From Actinomycetota bacterium (GTDB taxonomy: Bacteria > Actinomycetota > Acidimicrobiia > Acidimicrobiales > Ilumatobacteraceae), in the NCBI GenBank assembly GCA_018882725.1, contig VERK01000152.1, positions 1 to 5,488 on the forward strand: 5,488 nt of DNA. The letters are read 5' to 3'. This document shows positions 1-5,412 of the stretch, piece after piece. Both the position numbers and the translations under genes were made by a program. Within the stretch, counting starts at the first letter, position 1; every line of letters begins with the position of its first letter. Under the pieces are notes generated by a model. That model had not been told where the DNA came from. It saw only the letters and a list, made by a program, of their open reading frames with translations, and did no database searches.

Positions 1-80
1 GCCTTACTAAGTAGCAACTGGCACAACTCAGTCAGTTTTTCGTCAGAGATAAAATTTAACGATGTATTATGGATTCCCAT
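1..80 (-). CDS. possible partial CDS, runs off left edge, unknown function
   Basis: On the minus strand a reading frame is open from about position 160 to the left edge without a stop. From the ATG at 80-78 it reads MGIHNTSLNFISDEK, then LTELCQLLLSK, and leaves the window. An SD-like GAAGAAGG lies 7 nt upstream of this ATG, which is why I chose it. However, the frame upstream (DWIIISEEGLF) also looks protein-like, so a TTG start at 143-141 is possible. It lies downstream of, and on the same strand as, the lysine-rich CDS remnant, 92 nt away, and shares its AT-rich composition. I recognise no family from these 27 residues. The call rests only on the open frame, the SD-like site and plausible residue composition. 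Confidence 0.35.
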   Translation of the reverse strand, partial: MGIHNTSLNFISDEKLTELCQLLLSK

Positions 81-172
81 GAACAAGCCTTCTTCGCTAA
101 TTATAATCCAATCGCAGCTAGAAGATGAATCGCTTCTCCACAAAGATCTTTTTTTTGGAATTAAGACTTAAT

Positions 173-352
173 CTAAATATTCTTAAACTTCTTGGGCGAA
201 GATTTTGGTTTGGTGGATTTCGTTTTAGTTTTAGTGGCGGCAGCTGCTTTCTCAGCCGTTTCTTGATCAATTTCGCTTTTGATAGCCTGATAGGTCTGAT
301 GCAGGAACTGGCGAAGGGTTTGGGCTTGTTGGGGTGGAACCACCATCACCGA
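173..352 (-). CDS. C-terminal remnant of a small lysine-rich-tailed protein, possibly DUF3467-like
   Basis: The minus-strand frame ends with TAG at 175-173 and encodes about 59 residues that look genuine. It begins SVMVVPPQQAQTLRQFLHQT, continues as an amphipathic helix (YQAIKSEIDQ), passes through an Ala stretch, and ends in a basic tail of repeated K-T-K and K-P-K units. The pattern of a hydrophobic strand, P-x-x-A, then a Leu-rich helix resembles the C-terminal half of DUF3467 proteins, whose function is unknown. This is recall from the pattern only, not a search. The basic tail could bind nucleic acid. The N-terminal part is missing: upstream of about 352 the same frame enters GC-rich DNA that codes for a different protein on the other strand, so this gene appears truncated by the junction there. 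I set the 5' boundary at the GATC; the exact break is uncertain. Confidence 0.45.
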   Translation of the reverse strand, partial: SVMVVPPQQAQTLRQFLHQTYQAIKSEIDQETAEKAAAATKTKTKSTKPKSSPKKFKNI

Positions 353-355
353 TCC
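335..355. other. compositional and gene-structure junction (probable chimeric join or recombination point)
   Basis: To the left the sequence is AT-rich, with T/A runs such as eight T at 149-156; to the right it is strongly GC-rich and stays so to the end of the window. Two truncated genes abut here in opposite orientation: the C-terminal part of a small lysine-rich protein on the minus strand and the C-terminal half of a reductase on the plus strand. Each lacks its N-terminus. A GATC tetranucleotide sits at 351-354, as expected if two fragments were joined at a 4-base restriction site, but GATC is common and this may be chance. No insertion-sequence ends or target-site duplications are visible. 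Confidence 0.6.
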
Positions 356-902
356 ACTCGAGGTGTTGCTGCCGTTCAACAAGAAGCACGCGTGGCCCGG
401 TCTCCGGTTGTTGATGACGAGTACGACCGGCGAGGACTGGGCGTACTACGTGCTCGACGAGAATCTCGTTCCGGTGCCGACGCCGATCCCGGCTGACGTG
501 TTGCCGACCGTCGAACAGATCAGTGCGAACTGCGAGCCGGCCCTCACGAGTGTGGTGTTCATGGCCGGGGCTGGTGGCAGTCTCCGAGCCGGGACCACGA
601 CGTCGCCGATCGCGCTCACTCATTCGATCCACAGCGGAGAAACTCGGGTGACGGTGGGTGGAGCCCCGGTGTATCTGTGGCCTGGGGGTGGCATCACGAT
701 CATGGTCGACGTCGAGCGAGTGCCACCGGGCTCGTTCGGCCATGTGCCCACGCCGGCCATCGTCGCGCCGCTCGAATTCACCGTGCCTCTCGACAGGTAT
801 CTGGCTCTCGGCGGTCACGAGTCGTCCGTTCGATCGTTCGATGACGTGATCGCCAACGAGCGCGTTCGTTTCGTGCGCGAACAGAACAAGTACACGGGCT
901 GA
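351..902 (+). CDS. hnr: probable 6-hydroxynicotinate reductase, C-terminal part (5'-truncated)
   Basis: The frame encodes ~183 residues from the junction to TGA at 900-902. Counting from the GTG at 363, visible blocks are LLPFNKKHAWPGL (2-14), LMTSTTGED (17-25), EQISANCEPAL (51-61), MAGAGGSLRAGTT (67-79), VTVGGAPVYLWPGGGIT (96-112), and GHVPTPAIVAPLEFTVPLD (126-144). From memory these match the C-terminal half of 6-hydroxynicotinate reductase, a cytoplasmic iron-sulfur flavoenzyme of nicotinate catabolism. It reduces 6-hydroxynicotinate to 1,4,5,6-tetrahydro-6-oxonicotinate with reduced ferredoxin. The full family is roughly 480-490 residues, so the N-terminal half, where the Fe-S cluster region should lie, is absent. 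The frame runs back to a stop at 297-299, but the codons before ~351 belong to the AT-rich segment. GTG at 363 is not a credible native start because the similarity continues upstream (DPLEV). It is 3 nt from the UPF0280 gene, so the two form an operon. Family-level call by pattern memory. Confidence 0.62.
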   Translation, partial: DPLEVLLPFNKKHAWPGLRLLMTSTTGEDWAYYVLDENLVPVPTPIPADVLPTVEQISANCEPALTSVVFMAGAGGSLRAGTTTSPIALTHSIHSGETRVTVGGAPVYLWPGGGITIMVDVERVPPGSFGHVPTPAIVAPLEFTVPLDRYLALGGHESSVRSFDDVIANERVRFVREQNKYTG

Positions 903-905
903 ACA

Positions 906-1763
906 ATGTCGGGCCCGACCATCGGCCGACTCGGTGATGGTCGACTTCACCTCCAGTACGGGCCCATCGACCTCGTCGTCACCGCTGACGGAAACCTCGA
1001 CGAGGTTCGTCGGTCCGAATCGGCGATGGAACGGCGATTCGCCACCGTTCTCGACGAGCTGGTCGACGAGCTCGCCCTGCTTCGGGCCGATGTCGAATCA
1101 CTGCCGAAGGCGAGGGGCGAGACCGCTCGTCGAATGGTGATCGCAACCGGTGACGTTCGAGGCGACGACTTCGCCACGTCGATGGTCGCGGTGGCCGGCT
1201 CGGTGGCCGACACCATCGCTGACGCCGGTTGGAAATCGGCTTCTCTCCGGCGGTTGATCGTGAACAACGGTGGTGACGTCGCGTTGCGACAACTTCCGAC
1301 GGAAACGATCACGATCGGTGTGGTGGACGACGTGACAACCGGACGTCTGGCCGGGCGGCTGCACGTCGCGGGTGACTCGGGTGTGGGTGGAGTTGCAACC
1401 AGTGGATGGGGAGGACGAAGTTTCTCTTTTGGAGTGGCCGACGCCGTGACGGTTCTGGCCGGGACGGCGGCGCACGCCGATGCTGCGGCCACATTGATCG
1501 CCAACATGGTCGATCTGCCGGGTCACGCGGCAGTCGTTCGTCGACGCGCCTGCGACATCAAACACGACAGTGATCTGGGCGAGCGGTTGGTCACGTGCGG
1601 AGTGGGTGAACTGACCGACGATGAGGTCGAGCGTGCGTTGGAAGCGGGGGAGGGACGGGCCGCGACAATGCTCGCGACCGGCTATGTGAAGGGCGTCGTT
1701 CTGTGCTTGCGCGGTCGCCGCCGAGTGGTGTTACCCCCGGGCGCCTCCCTCGCAACCCACTAA
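906..1763 (+). CDS. UPF0280 family protein (ApbE-like, COG2122)
   Basis: A complete 285-residue protein, ATG 906 to TAA 1761-1763. It has the UPF0280 layout: a short N-terminal GRLHLQYGPIDLVVTADG block (13-29), a helical middle (40-70), VNNGGDVALR (119-128), a glycine-rich ATSGWGGRSFSFGVADAVTV loop (164-183), and AHADAAATLIAN (189-200). The last two resemble the substrate and metal-binding loops of ApbE FAD:protein FMN transferases, to which this family is related; D192 lies where ApbE has a metal-ligand Asp (inference). No signal peptide or membrane segment is seen, whereas many ApbE proteins are exported lipoproteins, so a cytoplasmic role is likely. It starts 3 nt after the reductase stop with no clear SD, suggesting translational coupling. 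Known members often sit beside 6-hydroxynicotinate reductase (my recollection), so flavin attachment to that enzyme is a reasonable but unproven role. Family call is firm, reaction is not. Confidence 0.85.
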   Translation: MSGPTIGRLGDGRLHLQYGPIDLVVTADGNLDEVRRSESAMERRFATVLDELVDELALLRADVESLPKARGETARRMVIATGDVRGDDFATSMVAVAGSVADTIADAGWKSASLRRLIVNNGGDVALRQLPTETITIGVVDDVTTGRLAGRLHVAGDSGVGGVATSGWGGRSFSFGVADAVTVLAGTAAHADAAATLIANMVDLPGHAAVVRRRACDIKHDSDLGERLVTCGVGELTDDEVERALEAGEGRAATMLATGYVKGVVLCLRGRRRVVLPPGASLATH

Positions 1764-1771
1764 CTATCCCT

Positions 1772-1826
1772 GGTGTTCTGGTGAGGATTTTTCACCCTGG
1801 GGGTGAAAAATCCTCACCAGAACACC
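1772..1826. terminator. perfect 26-bp inverted repeat, putative bidirectional terminator or palindromic repeat
   Basis: The left arm (1772-1797) and right arm (1801-1826) are exact reverse complements over 26 bp, separated by TGG. A T-G wobble (1771/1827) and a C-G pair (1770/1828) extend the stem. It begins 8 nt after the UPF0280 stop and ends 30 nt before the stop of the convergent aminotransferase, which is where a shared terminator would sit. It lacks a run of T after either arm, so it is not a classical intrinsic terminator. Each arm also contains a small dyad: GGTGA 1780-1784 with TCACC 1792-1796, and GGTGA 1802-1806 with TCACC 1814-1818, allowing two small hairpins instead of one long one. 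A dispersed palindromic repeat is the main alternative. Confidence 0.55.
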
Positions 1827-1856
1827 GGCACAACACCACCATCAGAACGCCGGGGG

Positions 1857-3209
1857 TCAGCCGGTGTAGCGGGCGTCGGCCAGGTTGAGCACCTCGTCGA
1901 TGATGGCGATGCCCTGACGCATTTCGTCGTCGCTCGTGGTGAGCGGCGGAACCACATGGATGCGGTTGAAGTGCGTGAACGGCCACAGACCGCGCGCCTT
2001 GCACGCGCCGATGAGCTCGACCATGGGTGCATTGGCCTCGCCGGCGGCGTTGAACGGAACGAGTGGCTCGCGCGTCTCACGATTCTTCACCAGTTCGATG
2101 GCCCAGAACACGCCGATACCGCGCACGTCGCCCACGCTCGGGTGCTTGGCCTTCAACTTCTCGAGTTCGGGTCCGATCACATCGCGACCGAGATGACGCG
2201 CGTGGTCGACGATTCCTTCTTCTTCGAAGATGTTGATGCTGGCGACGGCCGATGCACAGGCCAACGGATGGCCCGAGTAGGTGAGTCCGCCCGGGAACTG
2301 GCGCTCCTTGAAGGTGTCGGCGATGCGACGGCTGATGATGACGCCGCCCAACGGGATGTAACCCGAGTTCACGCCCTTGGCGAAGCAGATGAGATCGGGC
2401 ACGACGCCCCAAGCGTCGACTGCGAACCACTCACCGCAGCGACCGAAGCCCGACATCACTTCGTCGGCGATGAACACGATGCCGAACTCGTCGCAGATGG
2501 AGCGCACACCATCGAGATAGCCGGGCGGCGGTACGAGGATGCCGTTGGTGCCAACGACGGCTTCGAGCATGATCGCGGCCACGGTGTTGGGGCCCTCCAC
2601 CATGATCACGTCGCGCAGGTGCTGCAGTGCGCGCTGCGTCTCTTGGATGTCGTCGGTGCTGTGGAACGCCGAGCGATACGGGTACGGTCCCCAGAACTTC
2701 ACGATGCCGGGCATTCCGGGCTCGCTCGGCCAACGACGCGGATCGCCGGTGGCCTGAATCGCACCCGCAGTCGCTCCGTGGTAACTGCGGTATGTGGTGA
2801 GAACCTTCAGACGTCCGGTGTGCAGTCGCGCCATGCGCATCGCGTTCTCGGTGGCCTCGGCACCTCCGTTGGTGAAGAACACCATGTCGAGATCACCGGG
2901 TGCGCGCTCGGTGATGAGGCGAGCGGCTTCACTGCGCGCATCGTTGGCGTGAATGGGTGCGATGGTGCACAGCCGCGCGGCCTGTTCTTGAATCGCGGCG
3001 ACGAGCTTCGGGTGCTGGTGTCCGATGTTGACGTTCACCAACTGACTCGAGAAGTCGAGGTACCGCTTGCCCTGGTCGTCCCAGAACCAGCTGCCTTCGG
3101 CGCCGGCGACCACGATCGGGCTGATGAGCCCTTGGGCCGACCACGAGTGGAAGACGTGGGCGCGGTCGTTGACGAGAGCGTCGGACGGACGAGTTTCGAG
3201 GCTGGTCAT
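1857..3209 (-). CDS. class III PLP-dependent aminotransferase (taurine/beta-alanine:pyruvate-like)
   Basis: A full-length enzyme of 450 residues from ATG 3209, or 452 from TTG 3215; stop TGA at 1859-1857. It is a fold-type I, cytoplasmic omega-aminotransferase. In the 452-residue numbering: FHSWSAQ (22-28) and LDFSSQLVNVNIGHQHP (53-69) at the N-terminus; the PLP phosphate loop GGAEATE (117-123); SYHG (144-147) stacking on PLP; E218; the cofactor Asp in IADEVMSGFGR (D251); the Schiff-base lysine in CFAKGVNSGYIPLGG (K280); and TYSGHPLA (312-319). The Q-L-V-N and F-H-S-W-S-A-Q blocks recall taurine:pyruvate and beta-alanine:pyruvate aminotransferases, but the amino donor cannot be fixed from sequence, and no sulfoacetaldehyde or malonate-semialdehyde gene is in view. 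I prefer ATG 3209 as the standard codon. It is transcribed divergently from the hydrolase gene and convergently with the UPF0280 gene. Confidence 0.9.
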   Translation of the reverse strand: MTSLETRPSDALVNDRAHVFHSWSAQGLISPIVVAGAEGSWFWDDQGKRYLDFSSQLVNVNIGHQHPKLVAAIQEQAARLCTIAPIHANDARSEAARLITERAPGDLDMVFFTNGGAEATENAMRMARLHTGRLKVLTTYRSYHGATAGAIQATGDPRRWPSEPGMPGIVKFWGPYPYRSAFHSTDDIQETQRALQHLRDVIMVEGPNTVAAIMLEAVVGTNGILVPPPGYLDGVRSICDEFGIVFIADEVMSGFGRCGEWFAVDAWGVVPDLICFAKGVNSGYIPLGGVIISRRIADTFKERQFPGGLTYSGHPLACASAVASINIFEEEGIVDHARHLGRDVIGPELEKLKAKHPSVGDVRGIGVFWAIELVKNRETREPLVPFNAAGEANAPMVELIGACKARGLWPFTHFNRIHVVPPLTTSDDEMRQGIAIIDEVLNLADARYTG

Positions 3210-3234
3210 GTCCAAACACTATTCGTCACACCAC
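3204..3234 (-). promoter_or_regulatory. candidate promoter and start region of the aminotransferase gene
   Basis: On the minus strand a TAGTGT hexamer (TAnnnT type) at about 3221-3216 lies just upstream of the ATG at 3209, separated by TTGGAC. Transcription starting about 7 nt after this hexamer would begin at or next to the ATG, giving a leaderless mRNA, which is common in actinobacteria and would explain the lack of a good SD. No convincing -35 box is present. The evidence is weak and based on consensus reading only. Confidence 0.25.
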
Positions 3235-3251
3235 CGACTGAACAGACCCCT

Positions 3252-3269
3252 CTTTGATACAGGACAAAG
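3252..3269. promoter_or_regulatory. short inverted repeat, possible operator in the divergent intergenic region
   Basis: CTTTG (3252-3256) and CAAAG (3265-3269) form a 5-bp dyad around an 8-nt spacer, flanked by a further matching C/G pair (3250/3271). It lies between the two divergent genes and directly abuts the TTGACG -35 candidate, a position from which a bound regulator could affect both. Short dyads arise by chance, and no regulator gene is adjacent. Confidence 0.2.
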
Positions 3270-3271
3270 GG

Positions 3272-3300
3272 TTGACGTCTGTCGTCGCTGTGTTGATACG
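3272..3300 (+). promoter_or_regulatory. candidate promoter of the dienelactone hydrolase gene
   Basis: TTGACG at 3272-3277 is a near-consensus sigma-70/SigA -35 box. A 17-nt spacer leads to GATACG at 3295-3300, a mediocre -10. The ATG of the hydrolase is at 3310, so a start site 7-10 nt after the -10 would give a leaderless or nearly leaderless transcript. That agrees with the absence of an SD before 3310. Confidence 0.4.
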
Positions 3301-3309
3301 GTCGCGCGC

Positions 3310-3978
3310 ATGGGTGAACGAGTTTCTTTTGCGTCGAACGGCGGAACCTGCGAGGGCTACCTCGCCGACGGTGGTGGTCCGGGCGTGATCGTGATCCAGG
3401 AATGGTGGGGTCTGGTGCCGCACATCCAAGACGTGGCCGATCGATACGCGGCGAAGGGATACACCGCGCTCGCCCCCGATCTGTATCACGGGCGCGCGTC
3501 GTTCGAGCCCGACGAGGCCGGCAAGTTGATGATGGCGCTCAATTTGCAGAATGCCGCCAAGGACCTCGGCGGCGCGGTCGACTATCTGCAAGCCAAGACC
3601 GGGCGCAGCAAGGTGGGCGTGGTCGGCTTCTGCATGGGTGGCGGACTCACGCTGGTGTTGGCCACGCAGCGCCCCGATGCCGTGGCCGCGGCCGCGCCCT
3701 ACTACGGCGTGATTCCGTGGCCCGAGGCCCAGCCCGATTGGTCGAAGCTGTCGGCCAAGGTGGTGGGCGAGTACGCCGAGAAGGATGGTTTCGCCGGACC
3801 GGCTGCGGTGAGCGCACTCGAATCGCAATTGAAGTCATTAGGCAAGGACGTGACGCTGCATGTTCACGCCGGTGCCGATCACGCGTTCTTCAACGACACC
3901 CGCCCTGATGTGTACGACGCGTCAGCGGCAGCCACGGCATTCGCGCGCACTCTCGACTTGTTCGCCAGCACGCTCTGA
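3310..3978 (+). CDS. dienelactone hydrolase family protein
   Basis: A 222-residue cytoplasmic alpha/beta hydrolase, ATG 3310 to TGA 3976-3978, a typical length for the family. The dienelactone hydrolase hallmarks are present: Glu31 in VIQEWWGL, the nucleophile Cys108 in VGFCMGGG (106-112), Asp159 in AEKDGF, and His191 in GADHAFF, giving the Cys-Asp-His triad. PDLYHGR (56-62) is also typical. The prototype opens dienelactone to maleylacetate in chlorocatechol and aromatic degradation, but many relatives have other ester or lactone substrates, and no catechol dioxygenase or maleylacetate reductase gene lies nearby, so the substrate is open. The frame continues upstream to about 3067, but that part overlaps the aminotransferase antisense, and the family similarity begins at VSFASNGG, so I use 3310. 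The gene is divergent from the aminotransferase and convergent with the peptidoglycan-binding gene. Confidence 0.88.
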   Translation: MGERVSFASNGGTCEGYLADGGGPGVIVIQEWWGLVPHIQDVADRYAAKGYTALAPDLYHGRASFEPDEAGKLMMALNLQNAAKDLGGAVDYLQAKTGRSKVGVVGFCMGGGLTLVLATQRPDAVAAAAPYYGVIPWPEAQPDWSKLSAKVVGEYAEKDGFAGPAAVSALESQLKSLGKDVTLHVHAGADHAFFNDTRPDVYDASAAATAFARTLDLFASTL

Positions 3979-3991
3979 CGCGCGTCGCGCA

Positions 3992-4015
3992 CTGGCTGGT
4001 TCAGAGTTCAGCCGG
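3992..4015. terminator. weak hairpin between convergent genes
   Basis: GGCTG (3994-3998) can pair with CAGCC (4009-4013) around a 10-nt loop, extended by a T-G wobble and a C-G pair to 3992/4015. It sits between the hydrolase stop (3978) and the convergent peptidoglycan-binding gene and overlaps the latter's stop codon. There is no T-run. Only 29 nt separate the two stops, so a short shared terminator would have to be here, but the stem is weak. Confidence 0.22.
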
Positions 4016-4517
4016 TGCAGAGATCGCCCGGCGCGCTCGTGCACAGGAGATCGAACGTGGGTCCGTCCACGATGCCGTCGACGGTGAGGTTGTTCTCCTT
4101 CTGGAACGTGGCGACGGCGGTTTGTGTGTCGGGTCCGAAGTCGCCGTCCACCCTCACGTCGTAGCCGAGCGCAACGAGGAGTTCTTGCACCAGGCGGACC
4201 GTGGTACTGCGGTCGCACTTGATGAGCGGAAGGCCGGGCGGCATCTTCGTGATGGCGTCGCACGGTGAATCGTCGAGCACCACCGGCTCGACAGCGCTTC
4301 CCACTGAGCCACTGTCACCTGGTGCGACGGCCAGAGCATCATCGGTCATTGGTGCCAGCGTGGTGGTGGTGCTGGGGGCGGCGGCCGTGGTGACCGAGAT
4401 GAAGTTGTATGTCGGCGCCTCGTCGTCGCCCACGACCACGAGGCCGATCACGATGCCGACGACGAGCCCGAGAGTGCCCCCGACGAGACCGAATCCGGTT
4501 TGCTTGTCGAGGGCCAT
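4008..4517 (-). CDS. membrane-anchored peptidoglycan-binding domain protein
   Basis: 169 residues, ATG 4517 to TGA 4010-4008. Residues 9-30 form a single hydrophobic, glycine- and valine-rich helix after a short Lys-containing start, with no lipobox, so the protein is probably anchored in the membrane with its C-terminus outside. A low-complexity Ala/Thr/Ser linker follows (40-75). Residues ~105-158 are a PG_binding_1 repeat: VRLVQELLVALGYDVRVDGD, FGPDTQTAVATFQKENNL, then VDGIVDGPTFDLL, the usual three-helix peptidoglycan-binding fold. Four cysteines (86, 101, 159, 167) lie in the external part and could form two disulfides. No hydrolase domain is attached, so it may only tether or sense the wall. 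It starts 4 nt after the CoA-lyase stop with a GGTGAG SD-like site inside that gene's end, so it is probably co-transcribed although functionally unrelated. Confidence 0.82.
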   Translation of the reverse strand: MALDKQTGFGLVGGTLGLVVGIVIGLVVVGDDEAPTYNFISVTTAAAPSTTTTLAPMTDDALAVAPGDSGSVGSAVEPVVLDDSPCDAITKMPPGLPLIKCDRSTTVRLVQELLVALGYDVRVDGDFGPDTQTAVATFQKENNLTVDGIVDGPTFDLLCTSAPGDLCTG

Positions 4518-4521
4518 GTGC

Positions 4522-5388
4522 TCACCCTAGGGCGTCGATGGCTGCCTGAACCGACAACACGCGGCGCGCGTTGTCGACGTGAAGGTTCTCGATCATGCGA
4601 CCGTCGACAGTGATCACACCGCGTCCCTCGGCTTGCGCTTCGTCGAACGCCGCGATCACGCGACGCGCGTAATCGACGTCGGCGTCAGTGGGTGCCCACA
4701 CCTCGTTGCAGATGTCGACCTGGCCCGGGTGAATGAGTGTCTTGCCGTCGAAGCCCATGTGCATGCCCTGTTCGCACTCGGCGCGGAAGGCGTCGAGGTC
4801 CTTCACGTCGTTGAACACGCCATCGAGGATGATCTTGTCGGCTTCACGGGCCGCCAGCAGAGCAGTGGCGAGATGGGGCACGAGCGGGGAGCGCCCACGA
4901 ACCTGAGTGGCGCGGAGTTCTTTGGCCAAGTCGTTGGTGCCCATGATGAGCACGGCTACGCGCGGGTGAGCGGCAATCGAGCGGGCATTGAAGATGGCGG
5001 TGGGGGTCTCCACCATGGCCCAGATCTTCATGCTGGCGGGTGCTCCGGAAGCAGTGAGGTGTTGAGACACGTCGTCGAGTTGCTTGGTGTCGGCGATCTT
5101 GGGAATGACCACGGCCGACGCGCCCGACTTGGCGGCAGCGGCGATGTCGTCGGCACCCCACTGCGTGTCGAGACCATTGCAGCGGATCGTCACTTCGCGA
5201 TGACCGTACGCACCACTCTGCGCGGCCGCGACGGCGTTGGCGCGCGCGGTGGGCTTGGCGTCGGGCGCAACGGCGTCTTCGAGATCGAAGATGAGCGCGT
5301 CAGCGGGAATCGTCTTGGCCTTCTCGAGTGCCTTCTCGTTGGACGAGGGCATGTACAGCACAGAACGGCGGGGACGCAGGTCGGACAT
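4522..5388 (-). CDS. HpcH/HpaI aldolase/citrate lyase family CoA-ester lyase (CitE-like)
   Basis: A 288-residue cytoplasmic TIM-barrel lyase, ATG 5388 to TGA 4524-4522, of normal family length. Visible hallmarks: RRSVLYMPSSNEKALEKA (7-24), the LIFDLEDAVAP loop (32-42, E37/D38), TIRCNG with the substrate-carboxylate Arg69, VVIPK (93-97), the Mg2+ ligand Glu127 in AMVETPTA, Asp153 in MGTNDLAKE as the second ligand, and FDGKTLIHPGQV (213-224). The family cleaves malyl-CoA, beta-methylmalyl-CoA, citramalyl-CoA or similar to acetyl- or propionyl-CoA plus an oxoacid. It lacks the citrate-lyase alpha and gamma partners here, so a stand-alone CoA-ester lyase is likelier than CitE proper; the exact substrate is not deducible. 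A strong SD (AAAGGAG, 5400-5394) lies 5 nt before the ATG, which fixes the start. It is 24 nt downstream of another minus-strand gene and 4 nt upstream of the peptidoglycan-binding gene. Confidence 0.9.
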   Translation of the reverse strand: MSDLRPRRSVLYMPSSNEKALEKAKTIPADALIFDLEDAVAPDAKPTARANAVAAAQSGAYGHREVTIRCNGLDTQWGADDIAAAAKSGASAVVIPKIADTKQLDDVSQHLTASGAPASMKIWAMVETPTAIFNARSIAAHPRVAVLIMGTNDLAKELRATQVRGRSPLVPHLATALLAAREADKIILDGVFNDVKDLDAFRAECEQGMHMGFDGKTLIHPGQVDICNEVWAPTDADVDYARRVIAAFDEAQAEGRGVITVDGRMIENLHVDNARRVLSVQAAIDALG

Positions 5389-5393
5389 GGCGA

Positions 5394-5400
5394 CTCCTTT
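5394..5400 (-). promoter_or_regulatory. strong ribosome binding site for the CoA-ester lyase
   Basis: AAAGGAG on the minus strand sits 5 nt before ATG 5388. It is the best Shine-Dalgarno in the window and contrasts with the weak sites of the other genes. It lies in the 24-nt gap after the upstream gene, which points to a polycistronic mRNA with independent initiation here. Confidence 0.75.
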
Positions 5401-5412
5401 TCGAAATCGAGA

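Noticed and set aside
145..157. Eight-T run after an AAAGATCTTT palindrome, considered as a plus-strand terminator
   Set aside because: No GC-rich stem precedes it and there is no plus-strand gene upstream for it to terminate.
125..496. A plus-strand frame beginning in the AT-rich segment and running into the reductase region
   Set aside because: It spans the junction in a frame different from the reductase, has a Phe/Gly-rich then Arg-rich nonsense composition and no SD.
267..950. A 227-codon minus-strand frame across the reductase gene
   Set aside because: Arg/His-rich low-quality product antisense to the recognised reductase, and it crosses the compositional junction, so it is a shadow.
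1803..3257. A 484-codon open frame on the plus strand covering the whole aminotransferase gene
   Set aside because: It is antisense to a clearly recognisable aminotransferase with intact catalytic motifs; its product has no domain-like features. Long antisense frames are common in GC-rich genes.
3067..3309. Upstream extension of the hydrolase frame to an earlier start
   Set aside because: It would overlap the aminotransferase antisense by ~140 nt and add residues without family similarity; the promoter-like elements lie inside it. ATG 3310 fits the family N-terminus.
3226..3828. A 200-codon minus-strand frame opposite the dienelactone hydrolase
   Set aside because: Shadow of the hydrolase, whose Cys-Asp-His triad is intact; the antisense product has no recognisable motif.
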